Below the pieces are notes generated by a model that worked only from the letters and a program-made list of their open reading frames with translations, did no database searches and was not told where the DNA came from. A stretch of DNA of 64,000 nt, from contig NZ_JAKFYR010000008.1 in the NCBI RefSeq assembly GCF_022554085.1, forward strand, positions 174,409 through 238,408, read 5' to 3'. The position numbers and the translations under genes are program-made. Positions within the stretch are counted from its first letter, which is position 1. Each line of letters opens with the position of its first letter. The stretch is from Rhodococcus sp. CH91 (lineage in GTDB: Bacteria > Actinomycetota > Actinomycetes > Mycobacteriales > Mycobacteriaceae). Shown here in pieces: positions 1 to 7,920 of this stretch.

Positions 1-117
1 GATGAAGGCACCGATGTCCTGGGCGGCGTTGTTGACCACCCGTGCGGCGACATCCCCCGGCCCGGCACTGTCGTCCGGTGCGCCCGAGCCCTGGATCGGA
101 TCTGGTTCCGTGGACAC
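1..117 (-). CDS. N-terminal fragment of a probable Rv0474-like HTH regulator
   Basis: Only the first 39 codons lie in the window; the rest continues past position 1. The GTG start reads MSTEPDPIQGSG and the visible part is an acidic, Gly/Pro-rich leader followed by the start of a helix (QDIGAFI). No DNA-binding motif is visible. The assignment rests on position: in M. tuberculosis the DUF445 gene Rv0473 is followed by Rv0474, a small XRE-type regulator, and the same order and direction hold here. The gap to the DUF445 stop codon is 60 bp, so a shared transcript is possible. Another small protein cannot be excluded. Confidence 0.5.
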   Translation of the reverse strand, partial: MSTEPDPIQGSGAPDDSAGPGDVAARVVNNAAQDIGAFI

Positions 118-177
118 GACCCCACCCTACGTCCGAGTGCTAACTGCAGCAAGCACTCTGCTAGCACGTGACGCGGA

Positions 178-1440
178 TCACGCGAACAGCAGCTCCGACA
201 GGGTGTAGATCGCAAGGCCGGCGAGCGAACCGACCACGGTGCCGTTGATCCGGATGAACTGCAGGTCCCGGCCGACGGCGAGTTCGATCTTGCGACTTGC
301 CTCCTCGGCATCCCAGCGCTCGACGGTTTCGCGGATGACGGAGGTGATCTCGTCGGCGTAGTTCGACGCGACGAAACGGACGGCATCGAGCAGCCACCCG
401 TCGATCTTGGTCCGCAACTCGCCGTCCTCCCGCACCCGGATACCGAAGGCCATGACGTTCTCCGCGACCTTCGTCCGCAGCGTGCTGTTCGGATCGTCCA
501 CCGAATCGAGGATCATCCGCTTCGCGGCACGCCAGGTCGCGGCGGCGAGCTGGGTCACCTCGTCACGCCCCATGATCTCCGCCTTGACCTTCTCGGCCTT
601 GGCGATGGTCACCGGGTCGCTCTGCAGGTCGCGGGCGTAATCGGCCAGGAAGCGATTGATCGCCAGCCGGACCTCGTGCTCGGGATTCGAGCGGATCTTC
701 CAGGTGAACTCGACCAGCTCGCGGTGGATCCGCTCCCCGAGCAGCAGATCGACGAATTTCGGCGACCAGGACGGCGAGTCGCGGCTGATCACGCGATCGA
801 TGGTCTCCTGACTCCCGAGGGCCCACTGGTGCGCCCGCTCGGCGAGCATGTCGACGAGCGGGAGATGCCGATTCTCGGAGATCAGTTCGGTGAGAACACG
901 TCCGATCGGCGGCCCCCATTCCGGTTCGGCGATGCGCTTGACGATGGTGTGGTCGATGATCTGCTGGATGTCGTCCTCACGCAGGACTCCGACCACACCC
1001 CGCAGGACCGTCGACGTCTCCTTCGCCACCCGGGCGGCGTTGTCCGGCTCGGCCAGCCACGTACCGACCCGCAGCGGTATCTGCGCCGATTCGACCTTGG
1101 CGGACACCACCTCGGGGGCGAGGAAGTTGTTCCCGACGAACGAGCTCAGGTTGGCACCGAGCTGGTCCTTCTTCCGCTTGATGATCGCGGTGTGAGGAAC
1201 GGGAATCCGCAGCGGATGCCGGAACAGTGCGGTGACGGCGAACCAGTCGGCCAGCGCACCGACCATGCCGGCCTCGGACGCAGCCCGCACGTAACCCACC
1301 CACGCGCCTGCGCCTCGGGTCTCCTGCCATCGGCAGAACAGATAGATGATCGCGGCGGCGACGAGGAAACCGGTCGCAACCGCCTTCATGCGGCGGAGGT
1401 CTCGGCGTTTGATCTCGTCATCGGTCGTCAGAAGCTGCAC
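178..1440 (-). CDS. DUF445 family membrane-associated protein (Rv0473 homologue)
   Basis: A 420-residue protein with one hydrophobic segment near the N terminus (ATGFLVAAAIIYLFC, about residues 20-34), then the DUF445 signature stretch around GALADWFAVTALFRHPLRIP, a long charged helical body, and a second hydrophobic segment at the very C terminus (VGSLAGLAIYTLSELLF). DUF445 proteins are thought to be membrane-anchored with a helical soluble part; their biochemical role is unknown. The GTG at 1440 is chosen because it gives a short tail before the first membrane segment; an ATG 17 codons downstream is the alternative. The gene is divergent from the TetR gene at 1546, as in mycobacteria. Confidence 0.85.
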   Translation of the reverse strand: MQLLTTDDEIKRRDLRRMKAVATGFLVAAAIIYLFCRWQETRGAGAWVGYVRAASEAGMVGALADWFAVTALFRHPLRIPVPHTAIIKRKKDQLGANLSSFVGNNFLAPEVVSAKVESAQIPLRVGTWLAEPDNAARVAKETSTVLRGVVGVLREDDIQQIIDHTIVKRIAEPEWGPPIGRVLTELISENRHLPLVDMLAERAHQWALGSQETIDRVISRDSPSWSPKFVDLLLGERIHRELVEFTWKIRSNPEHEVRLAINRFLADYARDLQSDPVTIAKAEKVKAEIMGRDEVTQLAAATWRAAKRMILDSVDDPNSTLRTKVAENVMAFGIRVREDGELRTKIDGWLLDAVRFVASNYADEITSVIRETVERWDAEEASRKIELAVGRDLQFIRINGTVVGSLAGLAIYTLSELLFA

Positions 1441-1545
1441 GCGATCGATTGTGCCGAAAGTCGGCGGCCGGCGGCCGGAACGCCCTCGAGTTCTGAAGGA
1501 CCGGAGTACGAATCGTAGACTGAGCCGACGATCGACACCGAACGG

Positions 1546-2289
1546 ATGTGCCACACAGTGTCCAGCAGACCGCAGACGACTTCGACCACAGCCTCGACCG
1601 AGGACGTGCCGCCCGCAAAGCAGGACGGGCGCAAACGCCGGTGGCACGAGCACAAGATCGCGCGCCGGGAAGAACTCGTGGACGGCACCATCAACGCGAT
1701 CCGCGCCCGGGGACACGAGATCGGCATGGACGAGATCGCCGCCGAGATCGGCGTGTCGAAGACCGTGCTCTACCGGTACTTCACCGACAAGAGCGACCTG
1801 ACGACGGCCACCATGCTGCGCTACGTCGAGACCGTCCTCGCGCCCCGGATCTACGCCGCAGTAGCGGAGGACCTGGACGAATACGAGCTCACCCGGGAGG
1901 CCATCACGGCCTACGTCGAGACCGTCGCCGACGACCCCGCCGTCTACCTGTACGTGATGAGCAACAGCGCGTCGGCGGGACGCGACGTGGTGGCCGACTC
2001 GGAGCGGATGATCGCCGAACTCGTCGCCACCGTCCTCGGCGAACGCCTCCGCCTGCTCGAGATGGATTCGGGCGGCGCCGTGCCGTGGGCCTACGGCATC
2101 GTGGGCGGTATCCAGCTCGCGACCCACTGGTGGATCTCGAACAAGTCGATGAGCACCGAGGATCTCATCGACTACCTGACGATGATGATCTGGGGCGGCA
2201 TGACCGGGATCGCCGGTGTCGCCGGATCGCCGGTGCGTTTCAAGTCGCAGTCCCACCCGCTCCTCCCGGAGTCCTCGACCGCGCCCTGA
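1546..2289 (+). CDS. TetR/AcrR family transcriptional regulator (Rv0472c homologue)
   Basis: A 247-residue protein with a TetR N-terminal helix-turn-helix at about residues 38-85: RREELVDGTINAIRARG, then DEIAAEIGVSKTVLYRYFTD, the classic recognition helix with YRYF. The C-terminal ligand and dimerisation half is all-helical and lacks Cys-rich or enzymatic motifs. It sits 105 bp from and divergent to the DUF445 gene, matching the Rv0472c-Rv0473 pair. The divergent layout suggests that it regulates itself and DUF445, but no clear palindromic operator was found. The first 30 residues are low complexity, so a later start is possible. Confidence 0.88.
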   Translation: MCHTVSSRPQTTSTTASTEDVPPAKQDGRKRRWHEHKIARREELVDGTINAIRARGHEIGMDEIAAEIGVSKTVLYRYFTDKSDLTTATMLRYVETVLAPRIYAAVAEDLDEYELTREAITAYVETVADDPAVYLYVMSNSASAGRDVVADSERMIAELVATVLGERLRLLEMDSGGAVPWAYGIVGGIQLATHWWISNKSMSTEDLIDYLTMMIWGGMTGIAGVAGSPVRFKSQSHPLLPESSTAP

Positions 2290-2301
2290 CCCCCGGACCC
2301 C

Positions 2302-2331
2302 TTTACTGTTACTCGCGGTTGCACGTATAGT
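2302..2331 (+). promoter_or_regulatory. Candidate sigma-A-type promoter, leaderless DUF4873 gene
   Basis: TTTACT at 2302-2307 and TATAGT at 2326-2331 are 18 nt apart. The -10 box ends 8 nt before the ATG at 2340 and no Shine-Dalgarno sequence is present, which is the geometry of a leaderless mRNA. Confidence 0.4.
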
Positions 2332-2339
2332 CCCGGACT

Positions 2340-2684
2340 ATGAGCGACGACGCGGACGACCTGCACGACTCCGGCTACCGCGGCCGTGCCGAGGTCACGG
2401 TGGGAGATCGAAGTGCCGTCGTCGACGTGGAGATATCAGGCCGATTCGATCCCCTGCTCGGCCGGCACGTGTGGCGGGGTCGCCTCCGCAAGCTCACCGA
2501 AGCCCTCGGCGAAGGCGCCTCGCCCGCGTCGGGAACCTCCGTGACCATCTCGGTGCCGGGAGCGCCGAACCCCGCGACGGCACGTATCTCGGAGATCGAC
2601 CTGTGGGGAAGCCACATGATCGACGGCACATCACGTCCGCCCTATCCGCTCGGACCCGACGACGCCGATGAGGATCCCGCCTGA
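2340..2684 (+). CDS. DUF4873 domain protein
   Basis: A 114-residue soluble protein that fits the DUF4873 pattern: an N-terminal YRGRAEV strand, VVDVEISGRFDPLLGRHVWR in the middle, and a C-terminal region ending in GTSRPPYPL. DUF4873 domains occur alone or at the C terminus of actinobacterial flavin monooxygenases; their function is unsettled. The start is the ATG at 2340. There is no ribosome binding site, in keeping with leaderless expression. It lies 28 bp upstream of the PPK2 gene on the same strand and is probably co-transcribed with it. Confidence 0.75.
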   Translation: MSDDADDLHDSGYRGRAEVTVGDRSAVVDVEISGRFDPLLGRHVWRGRLRKLTEALGEGASPASGTSVTISVPGAPNPATARISEIDLWGSHMIDGTSRPPYPLGPDDADEDPA

Positions 2685-2712
2685 AAGCCCCCGGGTGTGA
2701 CACGCTTCGGGC

Positions 2713-3570
2713 ATGACGAAGGACCACACCTTCCGGCCCGCGTCGATCGTCGAGGCGCTCCGAGCCGGGCCCACGACGCGCGTAGCCGACCTCCACACGA
2801 GTGCGACACCGGGATTCGACGGAGACAGAGCCCTCGGTGAGCGTCTGCTCACCGAACGCGGCGCCGTCCTGTCCTCCCTCCAGGAGATGCTGTTCGCCGA
2901 GGGACGGACCGGCGGTACCCGCTCGGTGCTGCTGATCCTGCAGGGGATGGACACCGCCGGAAAGGGCGGCATGGTGCGCCACGTCATCGGCCACGTCGAC
3001 CCACAGGGCGTCGACCACACTGCTTTCGGCGTCCCCACCGCCGAGGAGAAGCGGCATCACTTCCTGTGGCGGATAGCGAAAGCCGTCCCCCGCAACGGCC
3101 AGCTGGGCGTCTTCGACCGCTCGCACTACGAGGACGTGCTCGTCGCCCGGGTCAGGGCGCTCGTGCCCGAGAGCATCTGGCGGGGGCGCTACGACGAGAT
3201 CAACCGCTTCGAGGAGGAGCTCGTCCGCGAGGGAACGACTCTCGTGAAGGTCGCGATGTTCGTCTCGCTCGACGAGCAGAAGAAGCGTCTGGCCGAACGC
3301 CTCGAACGCCGCGACAAGCACTGGAAGTACGCGCCCAGCGACGTCTCGGAACGCGCCCTGTGGCCGCAGTACCAGCAGGCCTACCAGGACATGCTCGACC
3401 GGACGAGCACCGACGAGGCACCCTGGTACGTCGTCCCGTGCGACCGTAAGTGGTACAGCCGTCTCGCGGTCACCGAACTGCTCATCGACGCCTTCGAGCG
3501 CCTCGACCTCGATTGGCCGGAGCCGACCTTCGACATCGAAACGGAGAAATGCCGACTCGCAGAGTCGTGA
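2713..3570 (+). CDS. ppk2: PPK2-family polyphosphate:nucleotide phosphotransferase
   Basis: A 285-residue single-domain PPK2 enzyme, which moves phosphate between polyphosphate and nucleotides. The Walker A loop is GMDTAGKGG (residues 78-86), and the Walker B region FDRSHYEDV follows at 134-142. The lid arginines lie in the RLEGRRD-like segment RLERRDKHWKY. Length and motifs fit one-domain PPK2 kinases; whether it prefers NMP or NDP cannot be read from sequence. It opens the stress block together with DUF4873. The stop codon falls inside a perfect 25-bp tandem duplication shared with the convergent junction downstream. Confidence 0.9.
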   Translation: MTKDHTFRPASIVEALRAGPTTRVADLHTSATPGFDGDRALGERLLTERGAVLSSLQEMLFAEGRTGGTRSVLLILQGMDTAGKGGMVRHVIGHVDPQGVDHTAFGVPTAEEKRHHFLWRIAKAVPRNGQLGVFDRSHYEDVLVARVRALVPESIWRGRYDEINRFEEELVREGTTLVKVAMFVSLDEQKKRLAERLERRDKHWKYAPSDVSERALWPQYQQAYQDMLDRTSTDEAPWYVVPCDRKWYSRLAVTELLIDAFERLDLDWPEPTFDIETEKCRLAES

Positions 3571-3601
3571 GGTGGACCGACTCGCAGAGTCGTGAGGTGG
3601 A
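3552..3601. repeat. Perfect 25-bp tandem duplication across the ppk2 stop codon
   Basis: Units 3552-3576 and 3577-3601 are identical. Each holds a small inverted repeat (CGACTC GCA GAGTCG), so the transcript end carries two consecutive hairpins. The first unit contains the ppk2 stop codon. The second ends 2 nt before the stop of the convergent small membrane gene. Confidence 0.95.
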
Positions 3602-3603
3602 CG

Positions 3604-3825
3604 TCAGAACAGGTGCGGGGTATCGAAGTGCCGTCTGTGGTCGCGCCGGATCGTTCCGGACACCAGGCCGAACGCCGCGCCGAGCGCGACGACCGCCGCG
3701 ATCGCCGCGACGACTGCCCAGCCCTCGAATCCGTAGCCGGCGGCCACGAGCGTCAGGGCAATCATCAGGATCGTGGTCAGCGCGAGACCGTAGGCGCTCC
3801 ACGCCACGAAGAGATTGAGTTTCAC
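3604..3825 (-). CDS. Small two-TM membrane protein, FEGW type
   Basis: A 73-residue protein with two predicted transmembrane helices (about residues 5-28 and 32-55) joined by the turn GYGFEGWAV, and a basic, His-rich cytosolic tail (RRDHRRHFD). The GTG at 3825 is chosen because a strong AAGGAGG lies 7 nt upstream. No family was recognised. The same turn (AAGDGFEGWVLV) and layout occur in the small protein at 7555-7827, so the two are probably paralogues. It faces ppk2 tail to tail. Confidence 0.75.
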   Translation of the reverse strand: MKLNLFVAWSAYGLALTTILMIALTLVAAGYGFEGWAVVAAIAAVVALGAAFGLVSGTIRRDHRRHFDTPHLF

Positions 3826-3888
3826 GACCGGTCCTCCTTGGACGAGGTGACCCACTCGAATTCCGACGGTACCTGTACGTGATCCCCC

Positions 3889-4452
3889 TCACAACTGTTC
3901 GGCCGCGCCGCCGAGCACGTCGTAGCGGACGACGGCGAACTCGCCGCTCTGCCCCATCCCGGTCAGGCGCATCTCCACGTGCCGCGGAAGCAGGGGGCGT
4001 CCCGATCCGATCGTCACCGGCGCGAACGAGACGATCAGTTCGTCGAGCAGACCGTGATCGGCGAACTGCCCCGCGAGATCGCCGCCTCCCACCATCCAGA
4101 GGTCGCGACCGCCGGCCGCCTCGGCCATCTCCGCGTACACCGGGCGGACGTCCCCCCGGGTGAACCGGATGTCGCCGGGTACGCCCCCGGAGCGCGCCAC
4201 CGGCAGATCGTCGCGGTGGGTGAACACCCAGCAGGGCAGGTCGTACTCCCATCCGTCCTCACCTGCGTGATCGAGTACCCAGAGATAGGTCGACGCTCCC
4301 ATGACGATCGCCCCGATCCCTGCGATGAACTCCGCGTACCCGACAGGTCCCCCGTCGCCGGTCTCGCGTGTGAGCAGCCAGTCGAGCGAATGATCCTCGG
4401 TAGCAAGAAAACCGTCGAGGGTGCTCGCGGTGTAGTAGACCATCCGGGTCAT
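3889..4452 (-). CDS. Dihydrofolate reductase / RibD C-terminal family protein
   Basis: A 187-residue protein of the RibD-C/DHFR fold: MVYYTASTLDGFLA at the N terminus (substrate strand and loop), IVMGASTYLWVL in the middle, DLWMVGGGDLAGQF as the NADPH-binding glycine motif, and GSGRPLLP near the C terminus. These stand-alone proteins are NAD(P)H reductases of unknown substrate, often paired with a regulator. Its ATG overlaps by 4 bp the stop codon of the AraC-type gene upstream (4449-4452), so translation of the pair is probably coupled. Confidence 0.85.
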   Translation of the reverse strand: MTRMVYYTASTLDGFLATEDHSLDWLLTRETGDGGPVGYAEFIAGIGAIVMGASTYLWVLDHAGEDGWEYDLPCWVFTHRDDLPVARSGGVPGDIRFTRGDVRPVYAEMAEAAGGRDLWMVGGGDLAGQFADHGLLDELIVSFAPVTIGSGRPLLPRHVEMRLTGMGQSGEFAVVRYDVLGGAAEQL

Positions 4453-5420
4453 CGGTCACTCCTGTCGTCGTCGATATCGACCAGTGCGAGTGGGGCGTCT
4501 CGGACCCAGGCGAGTGGGTCGCCGTGGTCGACGGTCAGGCCCGCCGCGCGGAGCATGTGGCGCACGAGTTGCCGTCGATGCGCAGAAAAGGTGAGGACGT
4601 GGTTGATCACTCCGCCGAGGACGAAACTCTCCGGTGGCTCGCACAGCGCGTCGATGAGCAGGTCGCCCCAGGCACTCCGCCTGTGGATGTCGCGCACCGC
4701 TTCCGCCCAGCGCGGCGCTACGTCGGCGAAGCGGGAGCGCACCGACGCGAGGTCCGCAGCTCCCCGTTCGGGCTGCTCCCCACCCGACATCGATGCGAGC
4801 CACACCTCTTTCGACCACACCAGATTGCCGAGGGCAGCGGCCACCGATTCCTCGGGTCCGTCCCATTCGAGTACCACGAGGCCGGGGAAGCGGACGCGTG
4901 CGTATTCGTCGTCGTCCAGCCCGGACGCACACTCCAGCAGGATCTGTGTATCGGCGAGATCGTGCTGCACCATCTGGGCCACGACCTCCCCGGCCGTGAC
5001 GGCGGCGGACTCGCGTCGCTCGTCGTCCTCCACCCACAGGTTCGTCGGAGGGTGGAAGTGCACCCCGTTCGGTGAGGACAACCAGTGGTCGCTGCCGCCG
5101 GAACCGAGTACCCGGATCGCAGCGCTGGGCGGATATCCGTATGCCCGCGCGAACGCACGTCCGAAGCCTTCGACGCTGTCGTAACCGGCCGCGAAGGCCG
5201 TCTCCGTGACGGTCGCACCCTCACGCAGCTGCCACGCTGCGCGTTCGAGTATCACCCTGCGTCGCAACGCCACCGGCGACTCCCCGGTCCCCAGCGTGAA
5301 GCGGCGGCTGAAATGCCAGGGCGACGCATAGGCGTGCCGGGCCATCCGCTCGAGGGTGGCGTTGTTCTCGTCGAGGACTGCGTCGAGCAGTTCGCGTAAT
5401 CGATCCCGGCCGTCGGTCAT
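4449..5420 (-). CDS. AraC family transcriptional regulator
   Basis: A 323-residue regulator with its two AraC helix-turn-helix motifs at the N terminus, about residues 5-105: LERMARHAYASPWHFSRRF, then VTETAFAAGYDSVEGFGRAF and the conserved AYGYPPSAAIR end. The remaining two thirds form an uncharacterised C-terminal domain. AraC proteins more often carry the DNA-binding domain at the C terminus, so this is the reversed layout. The start is the ATG at 5420 just ahead of the first HTH. It is coupled by a 4-bp overlap to the reductase-like gene downstream, which is its likely target or partner. Confidence 0.85.
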   Translation of the reverse strand: MTDGRDRLRELLDAVLDENNATLERMARHAYASPWHFSRRFTLGTGESPVALRRRVILERAAWQLREGATVTETAFAAGYDSVEGFGRAFARAYGYPPSAAIRVLGSGGSDHWLSSPNGVHFHPPTNLWVEDDERRESAAVTAGEVVAQMVQHDLADTQILLECASGLDDDEYARVRFPGLVVLEWDGPEESVAAALGNLVWSKEVWLASMSGGEQPERGAADLASVRSRFADVAPRWAEAVRDIHRRSAWGDLLIDALCEPPESFVLGGVINHVLTFSAHRRQLVRHMLRAAGLTVDHGDPLAWVRDAPLALVDIDDDRSDR

Positions 5421-5511
5421 GGGTCCAGTCTCGCGTGCACAGCTGCGCTCCCGCTCGACCGTTCTTGCTGTCCTGGTGCGGGCAGCCGTCTCCGCCGATC
5501 CCGGCGTGCGG

Positions 5512-6369
5512 TCAGCCCGGCATGGTCTCGCCGCCGAGAGGGGCGAGCACTTCACCGCTGTAGTAGGACGACATCGTCTCCGACGCGAAGAAGACGTACG
5601 AGGGGGCGATCTCGTCCGGTTGCGCAGCCCGGCCGAAGGGCGCCTGCTGCCCGAATTCGGACACCTTCTCCGCGTCCATGGTCGCGGGGATCAACGGTGT
5701 CCACACCGGACCGGGAGCCACACAGTTCACGCGGATCTGCCTGTCCTGCAAAGCTTGCGCGAGAGAGTAGGTCAACGCGATCACGGCGCCCTTCGTCGCC
5801 GAGTAGTCGATGAGCGACTTGTTCCCCCGCAGTCCGTTGACCGACGCGGTGTTGATCACCGCGCCCCCCGGTGTCAGATGCGGCAGCGCCGCCTTCGTCA
5901 CGTGGAAGAAGCTGTCGATGTTGACGGCGAAGGTGTGCCGCCACTGCTCCTCGCTCAGCTCGGCGAAGTCGTCGACGGGCTGCTGGGTGCCGACGTTGTT
6001 CACGAGGGTGTCGAGCCCACCGAGGTGTTCGACCGTCTCGGCGACCACCGAGCGGCAGTGCTGCGCGTCTCCGAGATCGCCTGCGATCACATGACACGTG
6101 CGACCTTCCTGTCGCACGAGCTGCGCGGTGTGTTCGGCGTCGTCGTGCTCTTCGAGATAGGCGATCGCGACGTCGGCACCTTCCTTCGCGAACGCGACCG
6201 CGACCGCCCGCCCGATCCCGGAATCACCGCCGGTGACGAGAGCCTTGCGTCCGGACAGCAGACCGCGTCCGACGTAACCGCGCATCTCGTCGGCGGGTCG
6301 CTCGGCCATGTCGCCGGTCTCGCCGGGATAGTCGATGGTGTGGGGTTCTCGTTCGCGGTCCTCGCTCAT
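5512..6369 (-). CDS. Short-chain dehydrogenase, general-stress (YghA-like) type
   Basis: A 285-residue SDR with about 40 extra N-terminal residues (HTIDYPGETGDMAERPADEM) typical of the YghA/glucose-dehydrogenase-like stress group. The cofactor loop is TGGDSGIGRAVA, followed by the NNVG motif and the catalytic residues Ser (NTASVNG) and YSATKG. It probably reduces an aldehyde, ketone or quinone; the substrate is unknown. The ATG at 6369 is 9 nt downstream of a GGGTAT -10 box and no ribosome binding site is present, so a near-leaderless mRNA is inferred. It is divergent from the diiron-protein gene at 6460. Confidence 0.88.
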   Translation of the reverse strand: MSEDREREPHTIDYPGETGDMAERPADEMRGYVGRGLLSGRKALVTGGDSGIGRAVAVAFAKEGADVAIAYLEEHDDAEHTAQLVRQEGRTCHVIAGDLGDAQHCRSVVAETVEHLGGLDTLVNNVGTQQPVDDFAELSEEQWRHTFAVNIDSFFHVTKAALPHLTPGGAVINTASVNGLRGNKSLIDYSATKGAVIALTYSLAQALQDRQIRVNCVAPGPVWTPLIPATMDAEKVSEFGQQAPFGRAAQPDEIAPSYVFFASETMSSYYSGEVLAPLGGETMPG

Positions 6370-6378
6370 GGCCGCCGA

Positions 6379-6405
6379 ATACCCACAGACTCCGCCGGTA
6401 TGCAC
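6379..6405 (-). promoter_or_regulatory. Sigma-F-like promoter of the SDR gene (weak -35)
   Basis: GGGTAT reads on the minus strand at 6384-6379 and ends 9 nt before the ATG at 6369. The -35 position 17 nt upstream reads GTGC rather than GTTT, so only the -10 is convincing. Confidence 0.45.
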
Positions 6406-6424
6406 GCCCGTGGCGCCCGCGGTC

Positions 6425-6450
6425 GTTTTTCCGGAGCACACATCGGGTAA
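6425..6450 (+). promoter_or_regulatory. Sigma-F-type promoter of the diiron-protein gene
   Basis: GTTT (6425-6428), a 16-nt spacer and GGGTAA (6445-6450) match the actinobacterial sigma-F/sigma-B consensus. The box ends 9 nt before the ATG at 6460, implying a leaderless transcript. Confidence 0.75.
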
Positions 6451-6459
6451 ACAGGCCGT

Positions 6460-7479
6460 ATGGCTCACGAGACCCGGATGTGCGATGTCCACGACGCTCC
6501 GCTTCCCACGCCGCGAGGTCCTGTTTCCGCAGAGGTCGTCGAGCGTCTGCGGGGCCCGGTGGACGACTCCTCCTGGGATGTGACGACCGCGGGCGCCGAC
6601 GCCTACGGTGAGGATGTCCAGCTGGCACTGGCCGTTCTCTACGAGCTGCACTATCGCGGCTTCGCCGGGCTCGACCCAGCCTGGGAGTGGGCTCCCGGCC
6701 CCCTGGGTGTGCGGGCACGCCTCGAGAAGATCTTCCTCGACCGGTTGCGAGAGGATGTCCCCGCCGCGGACGACCCGCAGAGCGTGCTCGAGGAGCTGTG
6801 CCGTGAACCCCACGACGCCTGGGGCGTCTCGCACGAGTTGGCCGCGCGCGGTGACTGGGACATGATGCGGGAGTTCTTCGTCCACCGATCGATCTACCAC
6901 CTCAAGGAAGCCGACCCGCACGCGCTGGCCATCCCCCGCCTGTCCGGTCGCGCGAAGGCCGCACTGGTTGCCGTGGAGTTCGACGAATACGGCGGCGGAC
7001 GAGCAGATCGCATGCATTCCCGTCTGTTCGCCGACCTGCTGGTCGCGGCCGGCCTGAAGGACGACTATCTCGGATATCTCGACGTCGTTCCGGCCGTCAC
7101 CCTCGCCACGGTGAACTTCATGTCGTTGTGCGGTCTCCATCGCGCGCACACGCCGATGTTGGTGGGGATGTTCGCCGCAGCCGAGATCACCACCGCACCG
7201 AGCGCTCGGCGCATGGTCGATGCTCTCGAAAGACTCGGCGCGGACGAGGCGTGCATCCTGTTCTACTCCGAACACATCGAGGCCGACGCAGTACACGAAC
7301 TCGTCCTGCGTCACGACGTGGTGGGTTATCTGCTGGAGCAGGATCCGGGCTGTGCTCGGGACATCTCCTTCGGTGCACAAGCCATCGAATTCCTCGAGGG
7401 CCGGCTCGGAAGTCACCTGCTGGGCAGCTGGTCGGCCGGCCGCACGTCGCTCCTCACGTCGGCCGAGACGCCGGCCTGA
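6460..7479 (+). CDS. Iron-containing redox enzyme family protein (heme-oxygenase-like diiron fold)
   Basis: A 339-residue helical protein of the heme-oxygenase-like diiron oxidase/oxygenase superfamily. Candidate iron ligands are spread over helices as usual: Glu in VLYELHYRGF, His/Glu in FFVHRSIYHLKEAD, Glu/Asp in VEFDEYGGG, and Glu/His in FYSEHIEADAVHE. The family oxidises small organic substrates with O2; the substrate here is unknown. In other actinobacteria such genes are often neighbours of CDGSH and HemK-like methyltransferase genes, which occur here about 3 kb downstream. A sigma-F-type promoter lies directly upstream and a perfect 16-bp-stem terminator directly downstream. Confidence 0.85.
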   Translation: MAHETRMCDVHDAPLPTPRGPVSAEVVERLRGPVDDSSWDVTTAGADAYGEDVQLALAVLYELHYRGFAGLDPAWEWAPGPLGVRARLEKIFLDRLREDVPAADDPQSVLEELCREPHDAWGVSHELAARGDWDMMREFFVHRSIYHLKEADPHALAIPRLSGRAKAALVAVEFDEYGGGRADRMHSRLFADLLVAAGLKDDYLGYLDVVPAVTLATVNFMSLCGLHRAHTPMLVGMFAAAEITTAPSARRMVDALERLGADEACILFYSEHIEADAVHELVLRHDVVGYLLEQDPGCARDISFGAQAIEFLEGRLGSHLLGSWSAGRTSLLTSAETPA

Positions 7480-7488
7480 CGTGCGAGA

Positions 7489-7527
7489 CCGATGCCCCCG
7501 CCTCGGTCGAGGAGGCGGGGGCATCGG
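7489..7527. terminator. Perfect 16-bp-stem hairpin between convergent genes
   Basis: Arms 7489-7504 and 7512-7527 are exact complements with a 7-nt loop. No T-run follows on either strand. It lies between the diiron-protein stop and the convergent small membrane gene and probably stops both. Confidence 0.85.
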
Positions 7528-7554
7528 TCCGAATCCGTGAAGCCGTGTCCGGGC

Positions 7555-7827
7555 TCAATCGATGAGGCCGGGTTCGTGGGTGGGCGTACCACCGGAGCCG
7601 CGGAGGCGACGGTGACGCAGATTCAGGACGGACATGACCACGCCGACGAGGATGAGGACGGCCGCGGCGACGGCGCCGACGAGTACCCATCCTTCGAAGC
7701 CGTCGCCGGCCGCGTAGAGAACGAGAGCGACCACGGCGATACCTGCGAGAATGCAGGCGTATCCGATCCAGCCCGAAGCTTGCGTGGCAGTGGTGGGAGC
7801 GTGAGCCCGATTCGATGGTTTCGTCAT
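7555..7827 (-). CDS. Small two-TM membrane protein, FEGW type (paralogue of 3604-3825)
   Basis: A 90-residue protein with two transmembrane helices separated by AAGDGFEGWVLV and a basic tail (LRHRRLRGSG). The turn and topology match the small protein at 3604-3825. No database family was recognised. The ATG at 7827 is preferred because a GGGTAT -10 box ends 8 nt upstream, so the mRNA probably begins at or next to this codon. An in-frame ATG at 7845 has a GGGGAGG upstream but lies inside the promoter itself. Both paralogues sit at convergent junctions in the stress block, which suggests an envelope-stress role (inference). Confidence 0.75.
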   Translation of the reverse strand: MTKPSNRAHAPTTATQASGWIGYACILAGIAVVALVLYAAGDGFEGWVLVGAVAAAVLILVGVVMSVLNLRHRRLRGSGGTPTHEPGLID

Positions 7828-7835
7828 GATGGCGA

Positions 7836-7862
7836 ATACCCGCATACACCTCCCCGCGAAAC
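7836..7862 (-). promoter_or_regulatory. Sigma-F-type promoter of the small membrane gene
   Basis: On the minus strand, GTTT (7862-7859), a 17-nt spacer and GGGTAT (7841-7836). The -10 ends 8 nt before the ATG at 7827. Confidence 0.75.
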
Positions 7863-7920
7863 CCGGGAGCCGGGTCGTGCAGATCCGAACGGGTTTGTAC
7901 ACCAACGCGTTACGAATCCG

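Noticed and set aside
1441..2256. Upstream extension of the DUF445 frame through the TetR gene
   Set aside because: It runs antisense to a clear TetR protein, and the conserved DUF445 part begins near 1440.
3618..3623. GGGTAT on the plus strand near the end of the small membrane gene
   Set aside because: No -35 box and no plus-strand gene downstream.
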